Source: Lentimonas sp. CC4 (GTDB taxonomy: Bacteria; Verrucomicrobiota; Verrucomicrobiia; Opitutales; Coraliomargaritaceae). From it: a DNA stretch of 64,000 nucleotides. Numbering within the stretch: the first letter of the stretch is position 1; every line of letters starts with the position of its first letter. The notes under the pieces are model-generated. The model was not told the DNA's origin. It did no database searches and saw only the letters and a program-made list of their open reading frames with translations. Below are positions 46,823 through 61,100 of the stretch, one piece after another. Where the stretch lies: assembly GCF_902728235.1 (NCBI RefSeq), contig NZ_CACVBO010000001.1, forward strand, positions 1,676,501 through 1,740,500, read 5' to 3'. The translations under genes were made by a program, and so were the position numbers.

Positions 46823-47368
46823 CTAGATCAACCCGAGCACCATTTTGCCTTCTTCGGTGATCATGTCTTGGTTCCAAGGTGGATCCCAGACGATCTCGAC
46901 TTCGGCTTCGCTGACACCAGGGACGGTTTCGAGGCGCATCTTGGCGTCTTCAGCGATGGCTGGTCCCATGCCGCAACCGGGAGCGGTGAGCGTCATGTCC
47001 ATAGTGATCTTGTAGCCGCCTGCTTCGTGCTCGACTATTTCGAGTGAGTAGACGAGCCCTAGATCGACGATGTTCACGGGGATTTCCGGGTCGAAGACGG
47101 ACTTGAGGGCTTCCCACAGTGCGTCTTTTTCCGGTGGCCCCTCGTGGTTTTCGGCAGCGGCGTCTTTAGTCGTTTCAGTGACTTCTTCACCGAGCGCATC
47201 GGCATTCGCACCGCTGATGCGGAACATGCCGTTGTGCGTCATCACGGTGAAGTTGCCGCCGAGGCGGTGTGTGATGGTGACGGTCTCGCCTTCGGGCAAG
47301 GTCATCGGTGTGCCTTGCGGGATGAGCGTGACTTCAACCTCGCGAGTGAGTGTTACTTGATCGTCCAT
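46823..47368 (-). CDS. sufT: Fe-S assembly protein SufT (DUF59/MIP18 family)
   Basis: 181 residues: the SufT-specific N-terminus ([36 protein letters not shown], cited by ends at residues 7-42; [10 protein letters not shown]) and a C-terminal MIP18/DUF59 domain with [14 protein letters not shown], the conserved Cys in TAPGCGMG, and [10 protein letters not shown]. SufT acts in maturation of Fe-S proteins. Last gene of the operon. Confidence 0.94.
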   Translation of the reverse strand: MDDQVTLTREVEVTLIPQGTPMTLPEGETVTITHRLGGNFTVMTHNGMFRISGANADALGEEVTETTKDAAAENHEGPPEKDALWEALKSVFDPEIPVNIVDLGLVYSLEIVEHEAGGYKITMDMTLTAPGCGMGPAIAEDAKMRLETVPGVSEAEVEIVWDPPWNQDMITEEGKMVLGLI

Positions 47369-47373
47369 TTTGA

Positions 47374-47401
47374 GAATTAGGAATTAAGAATTAGGAATTA
47401 C
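47374..47401. repeat. heptamer-phased repeat (GAATTAG words)
   Basis: GAATTAG, GAATTAA, GAATTAG, GAATTAC in exact 7-bp phase, just upstream of sufT inside the SUF operon. The same words recur at 62992-63082. Confidence 0.8.
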
Positions 47402-47446
47402 GAGATAGCCGAAAACTGGCTAACTGAAAACCGCCCAACTCATCTG

Positions 47447-48748
<1,302 letters not shown>

Positions 48749-48753
48749 TCGAT

Positions 48754-48788
48754 GTTCAAAGTTGAATGTTCAATGTTCGACGTTCGTC
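48754..48788. repeat. heptamer-phased repeat (GTTCAAT words) between sufB and sufD
   Basis: GTTCAAA, GTTGAAT, GTTCAAT, GTTCGAC, GTTCGTC in exact 7-bp phase, filling nearly all of the 44-bp sufB-sufD gap. Confidence 0.8.
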
Positions 48789-48792
48789 GGGG

Positions 48793-50211
48793 TTACCCGA
48801 CGCTGCCTTCCATTTCCATATCGATGAGGCGCTTCAGCTCGACGGAGTATTCCATCGGGAAGGCTTTCATGAGATCGTTGACGAATCCATTCACCGCGAG
48901 GCTCATGGCTTCGCCTTCGTTGAGGCCGCGTTGCATCATGTAGAAGATCTGCTCGGCGCTCACTTTGGAGACGCTGGCTTCGTGCTGCACAGTGTTGTTC
49001 TCGCCGCGAGTTGTAATCGCAGGATAGGTGTCGGTGCGGCTGTTCGTGTTGATCAGCAATGCGTCACACTCAGTATTGTTCTTACAATTCTTGAGGTGCT
49101 TCGGCATGTGAACCTGACCGCGATACGTGGAGCGACCTTTGCCGATCGAGATCGACTTGGAGATGATGTTACTCGTGGTGTTGTCCGCGAGGTGCATCAT
49201 TTTTGCGCCGGTGTCTTGGTGTTGGCCGTCGTTAGCAAGTGCGATGGAGAGCACTTCGCCGCGTGCGCCTTTGCCCTTCAGGACGACACCAGGATATTTC
49301 ATGGTGAGACGTGAGCCGATGTTGCAATCGATCCATTTCACTTCGGCACCTTCGTCAGCCATGCCACGCTTGGTAACGAGGTTGAAGACGTTGGAGGACC
49401 AGTTCTGCACGGTGATGTATTGGATCTTGGCTCCCTTGAGTGCGACGAGCTCAACCACGGCACTGTGTAGCGTAGTGGTTTCAAACTTCGGTGCGGTGCA
49501 GCCTTCCATGTAAGTGATCTCAGCGCCTTCGTCGGCGATGATGAGCGTGCGCTCGAATTGGCCAAAGTTTTCCGCGTTAATACGGAAGTAGGCTTGGAGC
49601 GGTTGCTTGAGCTTCACACCCTTTGGCACGTAGATGAAACTACCACCAGAGAAAGTCGCGCTGTTCAGTGCGGAGAATTTGTTGTCCGAAGTCGGGATAA
49701 CCTTGCCGAAGTAAGGCTTAAAGATTTCCGGATACTTGGCGAGGCCTTCAGTCGAACCGACGAAGATCACACCTTCTTTCTCGAGGTCTTCCTTCATGCG
49801 AGAGTAGGAGGCTTCCGAGTCGAACTGTGCTTCCACACCAGCGAGGAACTTACGCTCTTGCTCGGGAATGCCGAGACGCTCGAAAGTTTCCTTCACATCG
49901 TCGGGCACATCGTCCCATGAGCGAGCAGGCTGCTGACCTTTGGAGAGGTAGTAGCGAATCTCGTCGAAGTGGATGTTTTCTAGATCTTCGTCGGCCCACT
50001 TAGTTGGCATCGGCTTCTTGTTGAAGATTTCGAGTGCCTTGAGGCGGAAGTCGAGGATCCAAGGATCTTCGTCTTTGACCTTGGAGATGTATTTGACGGT
50101 CTCTTCGGTGAGACCGATGCCAGCGTCGAATTCGTAGTTTTCAGGATACTTGAAGTTCCCTTTCTCGGTATCGACGTTGATTGCTTCGTCTTGGATGTCT
50201 GTATCTGACAT
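48793..50211 (-). CDS. sufB: Fe-S cluster assembly protein SufB
   Basis: 472 residues. SufB features: [53 protein letters not shown], and [20 protein letters not shown] at the SufC-binding end. SufB is the scaffold on which the cluster is built. The gene sits third in the fur-sufC-sufB-sufD-sufT order, 42 bp after sufC. Confidence 0.97.
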   Translation of the reverse strand: MSDTDIQDEAINVDTEKGNFKYPENYEFDAGIGLTEETVKYISKVKDEDPWILDFRLKALEIFNKKPMPTKWADEDLENIHFDEIRYYLSKGQQPARSWDDVPDDVKETFERLGIPEQERKFLAGVEAQFDSEASYSRMKEDLEKEGVIFVGSTEGLAKYPEIFKPYFGKVIPTSDNKFSALNSATFSGGSFIYVPKGVKLKQPLQAYFRINAENFGQFERTLIIADEGAEITYMEGCTAPKFETTTLHSAVVELVALKGAKIQYITVQNWSSNVFNLVTKRGMADEGAEVKWIDCNIGSRLTMKYPGVVLKGKGARGEVLSIALANDGQHQDTGAKMMHLADNTTSNIISKSISIGKGRSTYRGQVHMPKHLKNCKNNTECDALLINTNSRTDTYPAITTRGENNTVQHEASVSKVSAEQIFYMMQRGLNEGEAMSLAVNGFVNDLMKAFPMEYSVELKRLIDMEMEGSVG

Positions 50212-50253
50212 AATTTAAAATGGCTAATGGATGATGACTAATTGCTTAGTCAG

Positions 50254-51015
<762 letters not shown>

Positions 51016-51063
51016 GGTATTTATTTTCGAGTTTAAGTGTTGGTTGTTAAAAAGTGTTCTAAG

Positions 51064-51100
51064 TTTCAGCGTTTCAATCTTTCAGTTTTCAGCTTTTCCT
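51064..51100. repeat. near-heptamer repeat (TTTCAGC words) at the end of the fur-type gene
   Basis: TTTCAGC, G, TTTCAAT, C, TTTCAGT, TTTCAGC, TTTTCCT: mostly 7-bp phase with two one-base slips. It covers the fur-type stop region and the gap before sufC. Confidence 0.5.
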
Positions 51101-51531
51101 TGTTCGTGGCAGTTGCCGCAGCAGCCGTCGTAGGCGATGTCGATGTGCTTTGCGGAGAAGCCTTGGGGGAGTGCAGACATGAGCGTCGCAATGACTTCCT
51201 CGGATAGATCGATGTCGATGATTTCGCCGCTTTCTCTGCAATAGAAGTGGGCGTGTTGCGTCAGGTTCGGGCAGTAGCGTGTCGGCTCGCGCTCGAAGTT
51301 GACCTGCCGGATGAGGCTCGTTTCAGTGAGCGTTTCGAGACAGTTATATACTGTGGCCAGCGAGATCGATGGCATGTCTGCGCGAGCGCGGGCATAGACT
51401 TCGTCCGCAGTCGGGTGATCACGCTTCTCCAGCAGTAGGGCGAAGATGTGCTCGCGCTGCTTGGTCGAGCGCTGTCCGCTGCGCTCCAGAGCGTCGTCGA
51501 GAAGCTCTTTATATTGTGGTGAAAGTTGCAT
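51082..51531 (-). CDS. Fur/PerR-family metalloregulator heading the SUF operon
   Basis: 149 residues: winged helix ([38 protein letters not shown]) and dimerisation domain. [16 protein letters not shown] carries the HxH metal ligands; the first CxxC is reduced to CRES, and the second is CCGNC at the C-terminus. The Asp in IIDID sits where PerR has its oxidation-critical Asp and Fur has Glu, so PerR-like behaviour is possible (inference). Two Fur-type boxes lie just upstream, so it probably represses itself and the suf genes under iron-replete or non-oxidising conditions. Confidence 0.9.
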   Translation of the reverse strand: MQLSPQYKELLDDALERSGQRSTKQREHIFALLLEKRDHPTADEVYARARADMPSISLATVYNCLETLTETSLIRQVNFEREPTRYCPNLTQHAHFYCRESGEIIDIDLSEEVIATLMSALPQGFSAKHIDIAYDGCCGNCHEQGKAEN

Positions 51532-51570
51532 GTGTGGTTGCTTGGTCGTCGAAGGTAGGTGTCTCTTTGT

Positions 51571-51585
51571 TGAGAATGATTCTAA
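51571..51585. promoter_or_regulatory. Fur/PerR-type box 1
   Basis: TGAGAAT-G-ATTCTAA: a 7-1-7 inverted repeat with one mismatch, 40 bp upstream of the regulator start. Confidence 0.75.
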
Positions 51586-51646
51586 ATCGCAATAGTAATG
51601 AGACTGGGTAGCAATAAAGTTCGAAAGTTGGAGATAGCAAGTTTAA

Positions 51647-51661
51647 TTGGAATAATTCTAA
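51647..51661. promoter_or_regulatory. Fur/PerR-type box 2
   Basis: TTGGAAT-A-ATTCTAA: a 7-1-7 inverted repeat with one mismatch, centred 76 bp from box 1. The shared half ATTCTAA supports a genuine pair. Confidence 0.72.
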
Positions 51662-51689
51662 ATAAGAGCGCGGATAAGTTTTTCTAATG

Positions 51690-51980
51690 CTGGGAGGTGT
51701 CGGAGTTAGAGTGCTGTTTTGAGCAAAGAAAAAGGGACACCCTCGATAACAGGGAGCGGACTCGTTGGACAGTGAATCACTGCGATGGAATGAAGCTCAA
51801 TTGCGTTGTGGCACGGGCCTCTCGGAGAGAGCCTGTTTTGCGTTGTCGAAGGCATGCTCTGCTGCCATTCGAACAGCTCATGGTTACAAACCACCCGGAG
51901 GCGCATGCACCACAATGTTGAATCGGAGATTCCCCCAGTGCGCTGTGAGCCTCAACAGCTATCCCGCTAATCGACGATGA
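51690..51980. other. unassigned, possibly structured region
   Basis: Between the Fur boxes and the dapF terminator. No convincing protein on either strand. Several hairpins can be drawn: CCCT-cgataac-AGGG, CAGTG-aat-CACTG, CCTCTC-gga-GAGAG with a longer foot, GGT-tacaa-ACC, GAAT-cgga-GATTC inside TGTTG...CAACA. It could be a small RNA, a decayed mobile element or neither; I do not recognise it. Confidence 0.35.
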
Positions 51981-51985
51981 ACCAA

Positions 51986-52014
51986 GAAAAAGCCCACCGT
52001 TACCAGTGGGCTTT
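51986..52014 (-). terminator. intrinsic terminator of dapF
   Basis: On the minus strand AAAGCCCAC, 8-base loop, GTGGGCTTTTT then C: a 9-bp perfect stem with a T-run, about 120 bp after the dapF stop. The plus-strand tail is only TTT, so it faces dapF. Confidence 0.8.
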
Positions 52015-52029
52015 GAAAGAGGGGGGTGA

Positions 52030-52135
52030 CTGACAGGACGAAGGACTGCGGCCTGACTGAGCTAGCCGAAGTCCGGAGATGGCGTAGCAATTCTGTATCA
52101 CCTCGGGAACAGACAGACAGGAATGTCTGTGTCAC
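52030..52135. repeat. dispersed CCGGAG/ACAGACA element, copy 3 (fullest)
   Basis: GGACTGCGGC...GCCGAAGTCC (imperfect hairpin), the core CCGGAGATGGCGTAGCAAT, then ACAGAC-aggaat-GTCTGT. It combines the parts seen at 11295-11346 and 9054-9106, and reaches the dapF stop codon. Confidence 0.8.
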
Positions 52136-52989
52136 ACTTTGTCGCTGAAGCCGAGGGCTTCGCTGTCAAATACCATGTCGGCGACACGGGTGGCAGGGCC
52201 TGTCATGCGGACTGCAAAGTCGTCGCCAATTTCGATGGCAATTTTGCCTCCGGGCATGTGCACGGTGATGTCGCGATCGCAGAGGCCGATACGGTGTGCA
52301 ACGGCGGCAGAGGCGCTGCTGCTGGAGCCGGAGGCGAGCGTGTAGCCTGCGCCGCGCTCCCAGATCTCGATCTGAATGTTGTTGCGGTCGATGACCTTGA
52401 GGAATTGCACGTTGGTGCGATTTGGGAAGGTGGAATCGACTTCGATGGCTGCGCCGTCTTTGCAGGCGAGTGCTTCAGAGATTTCTGGTAGTGGCACGAC
52501 GCAGTGTGGGTTGCCGATGTCAGCAAGATAGACGGTGTAGTTGGTGCCGTTGATCATGAGCTTTTGACCGATGTTTTGGTCGGCTTGCTCGGGGCCATCG
52601 ACGGGTATGTGATCCATTGCAAAGCTGACTTTACCCATGTCGACGGTGATCGAGGCTGCGCCGTCGCTGATTTTGCAGGTGACGACTCCGCCGAGCGTAT
52701 CGACGGTGAACGCATCGTTTTTAACTTTGCCGATGTCGTAGAGGTAGCGGGCGAAAATACGCAGACCGTTACCACTCTTCTCAGCTTCGCTGCCATCTGG
52801 ATTCATGATACGTAGGCCGAAGTCGGCTTTGTCGGTTGGCAATGGTCCGTAGAGGATGCCGTCGGAGCCGAGGCCGAAGTTGCGGTGGCAGATGCGCACT
52901 GTGTCTTGCTCGTTTGGCAGTTGAGCGGCGTCTTTAGGGTCGAGGACGAGGTAGTCGTTTCCGAGTGCGTGGTATTTAGAGAATTTCAT
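52132..52989 (-). CDS. dapF: diaminopimelate epimerase homologue lacking both catalytic cysteines
   Basis: 285 residues, full length for DapF, two-lobed fold: MKFSKYHALGNDYLVLD, FGLGSDGILYG, IGNPHCVV, NRTNVQFLKV, MTGPATRVADMVF. DapF racemises LL- to meso-diaminopimelate with two Cys as acid/base. The first is normally in CGNG but here NPDGSEAEKSGNGLR has Ser; the second, normally in GAGET-ACGTG, is WERGAGYTLASGSSSSA with Ser, and the neighbouring Glu is Tyr. So this is either a Ser-dependent subfamily or a different enzyme of the fold. The symbol is by homology only. No lysine-pathway neighbour. Confidence 0.85.
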   Translation of the reverse strand: MKFSKYHALGNDYLVLDPKDAAQLPNEQDTVRICHRNFGLGSDGILYGPLPTDKADFGLRIMNPDGSEAEKSGNGLRIFARYLYDIGKVKNDAFTVDTLGGVVTCKISDGAASITVDMGKVSFAMDHIPVDGPEQADQNIGQKLMINGTNYTVYLADIGNPHCVVPLPEISEALACKDGAAIEVDSTFPNRTNVQFLKVIDRNNIQIEIWERGAGYTLASGSSSSASAAVAHRIGLCDRDITVHMPGGKIAIEIGDDFAVRMTGPATRVADMVFDSEALGFSDKV

Positions 52990-53137
52990 AATGATAAGAG
53001 TTTATTGGTTTGGACGTGCATTTCAACCTGCATCGAGCAGTCGAGAGCCTGATAACTGTGGGCGGCTATAGGCTTGCGGACTGTTCGCATGTCTTGAATG
53101 CTGTGTTTTTCGATAATTTGTCAAGATCAGCAAATAT

Positions 53138-55529
53138 ATGAAGCGAATAAAGGTGCCAGAGTCGACCCTCTCAGAGAAATTGAGCACTGGCTATTTTGGC
53201 AAGGCTGAGTGGGGTATGGTTTTTCTGGTGTTCCCATTGTTCATGGTCATGGACTTTCATTCGATGGGCTATGGTGGCGTGTTGGAGCCGTTGATGTTGC
53301 CGTTTGCATTGGTGATAGCGATTGGAGCAGGCTTGCGGTTGCGATTCGCAGGCGCTTTGGGAATCTCGGCGATGTTGCTGCTCGTGTTGATCTATGCGTG
53401 GGTGCGCGGATTGGGCACGTTTGGGGAAGGCACCTTTGCGGACCATCTGTTGTTCGCGGTGGGGTTGTTTGTTTTATTTCTCTCGGCTATGTTCTTTTGT
53501 GCGATTGTTGCGGGGTATCATCTACGCAGCGCGGAGATTTCGACAGAGCGTGAGTTTTTGATGCATCGAGTGTTGGATGCATTGCCGATTGGCGTGTGGG
53601 TGCGTGCCCCGAAGGGGCAGACAGTGTTTGTGAATGAACGTTGGGCGAGTTTTTCTATGCTGTCCGTAGAGGAGATTATGGACTCCGATTCTCCAGCGCC
53701 GCCAGTGTATCTTGGCGAAGAGTGGGAGGTGGAGCGGCAGGAGTTGTTAAATTCGGATGATGGTGCCATCCGCTATAAGCACGTGGATTTAGTGGATAAT
53801 CATGATCGTTCCTGCTCAATGACATTGCTCACTTTGAGGGTTTTTATTGATGATGTTTTGGGCGTTGGGACCTTGTCGCTATTGGTGGATGAGACTGCAT
53901 TACGTATGTATGAGGAGCAGATCCGGTTGAGTGAGAAACGCTTGCGGATGGCGTTGGATACTGTGGAGATGGGGTTCTGGGAGCAGGATTTGGCCACGCG
54001 TGAAATCTATCGAGATACGAATTGGTATCGTATTCTAGAAGTGGATGCCGCAGCTGTTACAGGAGAGCAGGAGGAGTGGCAGGGGCGTATTCATGCTGAC
54101 GATCGTGCCCGTGTGCTGGAGGCGTATGAGAATTTCTCACGTCATGGCGCGGAACCTATAGAGGTCGACTATCGTATTTGTAAGGGCGAGAGCGATTATA
54201 TCTGGGTGCATGACCGTGTGATTGTTCTGGATCGTGATGTGGTGGGGCGTCCCACTCGTATGATGGGAACCATGCAGGACATTTCTGCACGTAAGCAAAT
54301 CGAGCTCGATTTGAAGCATGCGAAAGAGCGCGCGGAGGCAGGTAACCAAGCGAAAGGGAATTTTATCGCAACGATCTCTCATGAGATCCGCACGCCTCTG
54401 AATGCTATTATTGGATTATCGAGTTTCTTAAATGAGAGTGATCTAGATGAGGAGCAGTTAGATTTATCGAAGACGATTTATTCGAGCGGCAAGAGTCTAT
54501 TGTTTCTGGTCAATGAGATTTTGGATTTCTCGAAGATTGAGGCGGGACGTTTGGAGCTGGAAATGCAGGAATTTCCGCTACATTTGTGTTTTGAAGAGAG
54601 TGTGAAGCTGTTCCAGGCAGGGGCGGCGGATCGCAATGTGGCTCTTGAGCTATCGATGGATGCCTCGTTGCCAGAGTTTGCTGTGGGCGACATGGAGCGA
54701 CTACGCCAAGTGGTGCAAAATTTACTGTCGAATGCTTTGAAGTTTACAGATTCGGGTAGCGTTGAGATAGTGGTGCGTCCTGTGGAGTTGAGTGAATTGC
54801 CGGCAGAACGACGTCCCGATGAGCTAGGGGCCATTGGTTATTTAGACGAACTTGACCATGATTATTTAGAAGTAGTGGTCTGTGATAGTGGTATCGGAAT
54901 TCCGGCAGATCGTCAGGAAGTGCTCTTTGAGGCCTTTAGCCAAGTGGATGCATCGACCACACGTAAATATGGAGGCACGGGCTTGGGGCTCGCGATCTGT
55001 AAGCGCTTAGTCCACGCGATGGGTGGGAAAATTTGGTTAGAGAGCAGCGAGGGGTGTGGTGCGCTCTTTGGTTTCGTGGTGCGGACGAAGTTGGTCGAAG
55101 AGGGGGCTACGGGTGGGCTCGATCCTATCCCAGTGGTGAAGTCTGAGGAGGAGGTAGAGCGCATCGTCGAGCAACACCCTTGTGATATTTTAGTGGTGGG
55201 AGGTCGAGATGAGACGGCCGCGCTGATGCAGACTTGCCGCCGCTTGGGGTATGCCCCGCATCATGCGCAGCATTATGATTTAACCGAGAGCGACTTCCAG
55301 CGCCGCCGTTATAACATCGTTTTTATCGAGATGAGCCAAGAGGTCGAGGGACTTGAGCTTGCTCGCCAACTGTGCTCTGTCGCTAAGATGAAGCGTCCAG
55401 AATCCATTTTAGGCGTGGTGCCAGATGGGCACTTCGTATCGAAAGAGCGCTGCAAACTCGTAGGTATGCAGCGCTTAATCGAAGGAAATCAGGATCTAAT
55501 GACTATCCGAGAGGTGATACTGGATGTGC

Positions 55530-55546
<17 letters not shown>
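53138..55546 (+). CDS. hybrid-type sensor histidine kinase with degenerate receiver
   Basis: 802 residues. Four hydrophobic segments (about 25-135), PAS 1 (about 140-265), PAS 2 with PAC (about 270-390), HisKA with the phospho-His in ISHEIRTPLNAIIGLSSF (near residue 414), and HATPase_c with LSNALKFT, VCDSGIGIP and GGTGLGLAIC. The final 120 residues have receiver-like order (CDILVVGGRDETAAL...YNIVFIEMS) but the phospho-acceptor Asp position is Glu, so a phosphomimetic or non-phosphorylated receiver is likely. No separate response regulator is adjacent. The 3' end overlaps leuA by 17 bp, convergently. Confidence 0.92.
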
Positions 55547-57200
<1,654 letters not shown>

Positions 57201-57529
57201 GTTCGTAAAATGGAAAAAGGTTGGATAATGGAGGTTTATTTCGAGCGTTCGAAGCGCGTGTTTCAGTTCGGCGCTTCAGTATTTAGTGGTGGGAGCATTG
57301 GCTCGCTTGACTATTATGGGCGGGCATTGAGCCCGCAGACGTATGACTTCATATCCCCTAAGGGAGAAGTTCAAGGGCTCCAGCTAGGAGTGTCGTCTCT
57401 ACGAATAAAACGTGCATCGATTGGGAGCATTCATTGGTTTGTCGCTCTGTCAAGCGCGTGCTTGCTTCGAGCGCTACGGAGCGTGTATTCTTGAGTCTTG
57501 TTTGTTGGAGCAATTCCTTTCAAATTTCT
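57201..57529. other. non-coding interval
   Basis: 329 bp between divergent leuA and the flavoprotein gene. Contains a GGGC-gggcattga-GCCC type hairpin near 57320-57340 and a TGGGAGCATT word repeated near 57291 and 57422. A 94-codon frame at 57209 does not look like a real protein. No attenuator for leuA is evident. Confidence 0.45.
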
Positions 57530-58102
57530 ATGACTGTGGCAGATATGAATTTAGACTTAAAAGATCGCACCATCATCTTGGGCGTTACGGGATCGATTGC
57601 GGCTTATAAGGCAGCAGATATTACCAGTCGCTTGACTGAGGCGGGCGCAAAGGTGTTTCCAGTAATGACCGCTTCGGCATGTCGTTTTATACAGCCGCTT
57701 ACCTTACAAGTGCTCTCGCGCAATCCAGCAGCATCGGACATGTGGAACGAGGGCGAAGGCTGGCAGCCTGGCCATATTGAACTGGCAGATCAGGCAGATC
57801 TCCTGCTGGTTGCCCCGGCCACGGCGCATTGCCTCGCGCAGTTTGCTCAAGGGCTGGCTCCAGATTTACTCTCGTCGATTCATTTGGCAACGCGAGCACC
57901 AGTGATGCTCGCCCCTGCGATGAACGGCAAAATGTTGGCGCATGCTGCGACGCAGGCGAATATTGAGACGCTCCGCTCGCGAGGGTATCATTTTATAGCC
58001 CCGCAAAGCGGTATGCTTGCTTGCGGATATGAGGGCGATGGCAAGCTGGCTGCAGTTGAAACGATCGTTCAATCGGTCAAAGACTTTTTCGCTAAGGATT
58101 AA
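57530..58102 (+). CDS. coaC: CoaC-type flavoprotein (phosphopantothenoylcysteine decarboxylase)
   Basis: 190 residues from MTVADMNLDLKD (a start at MNLDLKD 5 codons later is also possible). HFCD flavoprotein fold: IILGVTGSIAAYKAADI, the active-site His in GHIELADQAD, LLLVAPATAH, the PAMNGKM substrate motif, and the Cys in GMLACGYEGDGKL. It decarboxylates 4'-phosphopantothenoylcysteine in CoA synthesis. The usual fused CoaB ligase domain is absent; CoaB must be separate or this is a related decarboxylase. The stop overlaps the next start (TAATG). Confidence 0.9.
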   Translation: MTVADMNLDLKDRTIILGVTGSIAAYKAADITSRLTEAGAKVFPVMTASACRFIQPLTLQVLSRNPAASDMWNEGEGWQPGHIELADQADLLLVAPATAHCLAQFAQGLAPDLLSSIHLATRAPVMLAPAMNGKMLAHAATQANIETLRSRGYHFIAPQSGMLACGYEGDGKLAAVETIVQSVKDFFAKD

Positions 58103-61100
58103 TGGATAACGAAGATACGCAGCCTGAATCAGCAGCGGTTGATCCAAGTAAGGAACGCTTGAAAAATCGCCTTCTGAAGCCTGGAGAGAGTTTCGGCAAC
58201 TTCCGTGTGGTGCGGTGTCTCAGTTCGAGCTTGTTGGCCAATTATTATCACATGCAGCACGTGCGTGATTTGCACGACGTGACGGTGTGTGTGTGCCATC
58301 CTCGGACCATGGAGGATCCTAAGCTTTTGAAACGCTTGGTAGGGTTGCAGGCGTCTATCCGAACGATCGATCACGAGGGCATTCCGAAGATTCAGGATTG
58401 TGCTGAGTTAAATGACCGGCACTGCATTTTCATGGATCCTGTCGAAGGGCAGAGCTTGAGTGAGTATTTCGCCGAGCATGCTCAGCCTGGTGAGACAGGG
58501 ATCGGAGCTGAACGAGTGACTCTTGTCGTGGCGCAATTATTGGGGCTACTTGGCTTTGCGCATGCTCAGGGCGTGGATCATCGTGATATGGATACGGACC
58601 TGATCTTTATCAAGGCGGACGGATCGATTCAGATGCTCGGTATGGGAGTGAAGGCCACCTTTGGGCGTGACTTATTTGAGTCGATCGTCTCTGCGTCGGT
58701 GTGCCCTTTGGTTTCGAATGAGGCTCCCGGACGGATCGATTCATTTGATGTGATGAGCCCGGAGTATCGGCGTGGTATTAAAGAAGACTCTCGTGTCGAT
58801 ATTTATGCGTCTGGTTATATCGCGTATTGGCTCTTAACTGGGCAGAAGGTAAACCTGTCAAATTATACGGCTCCGTCAGCGCTGGTTGAAGGCTTACCGA
58901 AGGAATGGGATACACTTCTGGAGAGGGCGCTGAAGCGTATTTGTGAGGAGCGTTATCAAACGTGTAAGAGTGTTTTAGTAGATCTTAAGGAGACGGATAA
59001 GAGCGTCGAGTCGGAGCGAGGAGGATTAATTCAGCGTCAGATTGATTGTATTCGGGTGCCAAAGGGGATTGTCGACCGTGGTGAACTGGCGACTCGAGTT
59101 TACCGATTATCGGTGATTGGTTTGATTGGTGTCACTTTGACGGCTCTGGCTGCGTTCTTCTTGCAATCGTTATTTGAGGAAGGGCCGAGGCAGTCTGCGC
59201 CTGTGGCGGTGGTGATGGCCACTGAGGGCGCTTCACCAAATCTTAGCCTAAACCTTCTGCCTGTGGAGGCGCAGGTTCGTATTGTCGGCGTCCGAGATGT
59301 GTTTGAAGCGAAGTCAGGCAAACTCGATCTAGTGGTGCAACCGGGGAGTTATGATGTGCGTATTATGGCTCCGGGGTATGTTGAGCAGTTGTTGCCAGTT
59401 GCAGTTGGAGATGTGGCCTTGACGGTGTTGGATGTAGAGTTGGTGGAAGCTTCCGCTGATGTCGTGATGCAGACAAATAGTGGTGCGATGATTGTCCTGC
59501 TGACTGAGGATGGGACGGAGACTGAACTCGGCACAACAGATGCCGAAGGGAAGTTTACTTTAAAGCGCAGTGAGTTTTTGGGCACCAATCGTATTGAGAT
59601 TCGAAAGAAGGGGTATTCGCCTTTGATCGTGGAAGACCTAGACGGTGATCGGGTGGAGGCTGCATTGCTTGAGCTTCCGTCGGGGTTGACTGTGCGCACT
59701 GAACCAGCAGGTGCGACTGTATTAGTGAACGATGTCGAAGTTGGGCGTTCTCCGGTCACGTTCGATGCTTCGGCTGGAGTGCGTGCTTATCGAGTGGTCG
59801 TCAAGCATGACGGTTATCGCCCTGCTGAGCGTCGTGTCGAGCTGGATCCTGGTGAAAATGAGGTGCTAGACTTTGGTCAGTTGGCGTATCGTTCGGCGGC
59901 ATTGGATTTTAGCGTTACATTTGCGAACACTCCAGAGCAGGGCGTCTCTAAATTGATGGACGACTTGACGGTGGAGCTCGATGGGCAGCAATTGCAGTTG
60001 GATGCAGCTCAACTGAAAACGGTGCCAGAAGGTCCACATATGGTGCGATTGTTGCACCCTCTTTTTACTTCAGCGCTACAATCGGTAACGATGGCCGATA
60101 GCGAGGATCAGACACTGCGTTATGTCATGGTCCCCAAGCCAGCGCGAGTTGAGTTACGCATGCCTCCTGGTTTGGAAGTCGCTGTCAGTGTGAACAATCA
60201 GGCTGTTAATGCCGTCGAAGGCGTGGTCTCTATCGTGGCTAATAAACGTGTCGAAGTGCAGTTGCGCATAAAGGATTATCTTACGATGGCGCAGCGCTTC
60301 GAGCTGAAGCCAAATGAGCGTGCCGTGTGGGATGTGGTGCCAGCCCCGATTCCTGGTCCTGAAGCTGGATCTGGATGGACGATGCCCTATGACGCATTGA
60401 AGTTGTCGTGGATCGAGGCCGGGCAATTCTCAATGGGGAGTCCGTTGCGGGAGGGCGGACGTTTGCCGAATGAGGGGCCGCAGACTGAGATTCGTTTTAG
60501 TCGGGGCTTTTGGGCTGGAGTGCATGAGGTCACTCAGGCGCAGTATTTTAAGGTCATGGGCCGCAACCCTGCTTCAGTGACTGGTGCGAGTTTGCCTGTG
60601 TATAATGTGAGCTGGGAGGATGCGAAGCGCTATTGTGAGTTGCTGTCGAGTCAGGAGAAAGTGGCAGGGCGCTTACCTGATGGCTATGTCTACCGCTTGC
60701 CGACCGAAGCCGAGTGGGAGTATCTGGCTCGGGCTGGTTCTGAATCTCCATTCTCCTTTGGGGATCGAGCAGATGTTTCTAATGGGAACTTTCAGGGAGT
60801 CTACCCTGGGAACGGTCGCTATGAGTCTAAGGTTCCCGATCATTATGGTTCTGTCACTGTTGGATCGTATGCGCCCAATGCATTTGGAGTGTATGATGTG
60901 CATGGTAACGTCGCCGAGTGGACCTTGGATCGCTATAATGGGCGCCTTCCTGGAGGCTCACATGTGGATTTGCGTCCTCGCGAAGAGGGCCGACGTGTGG
61001 TCGTGCGCGGTGGAAGTTGGGAAGACTTCGCCGTTTGGGTGCGCAGTGCTGTTCGCAAAGATATCCGTGCCAATATGACGAGTAACGCGATCGGGTTCCG

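Noticed and set aside
51765-51980. Frames of about 70 codons in the unassigned region upstream of the Fur-type gene
   Set aside because: Overlapping frames on both strands of similar length, Arg/Cys-rich and without motifs; no support for translation.
57209-57494. Possible 94-residue gene between leuA and the CoaC-type gene
   Set aside because: No ribosome-binding site, no recognisable domain, uneven composition, and it overlaps the start region of the next gene's frame.
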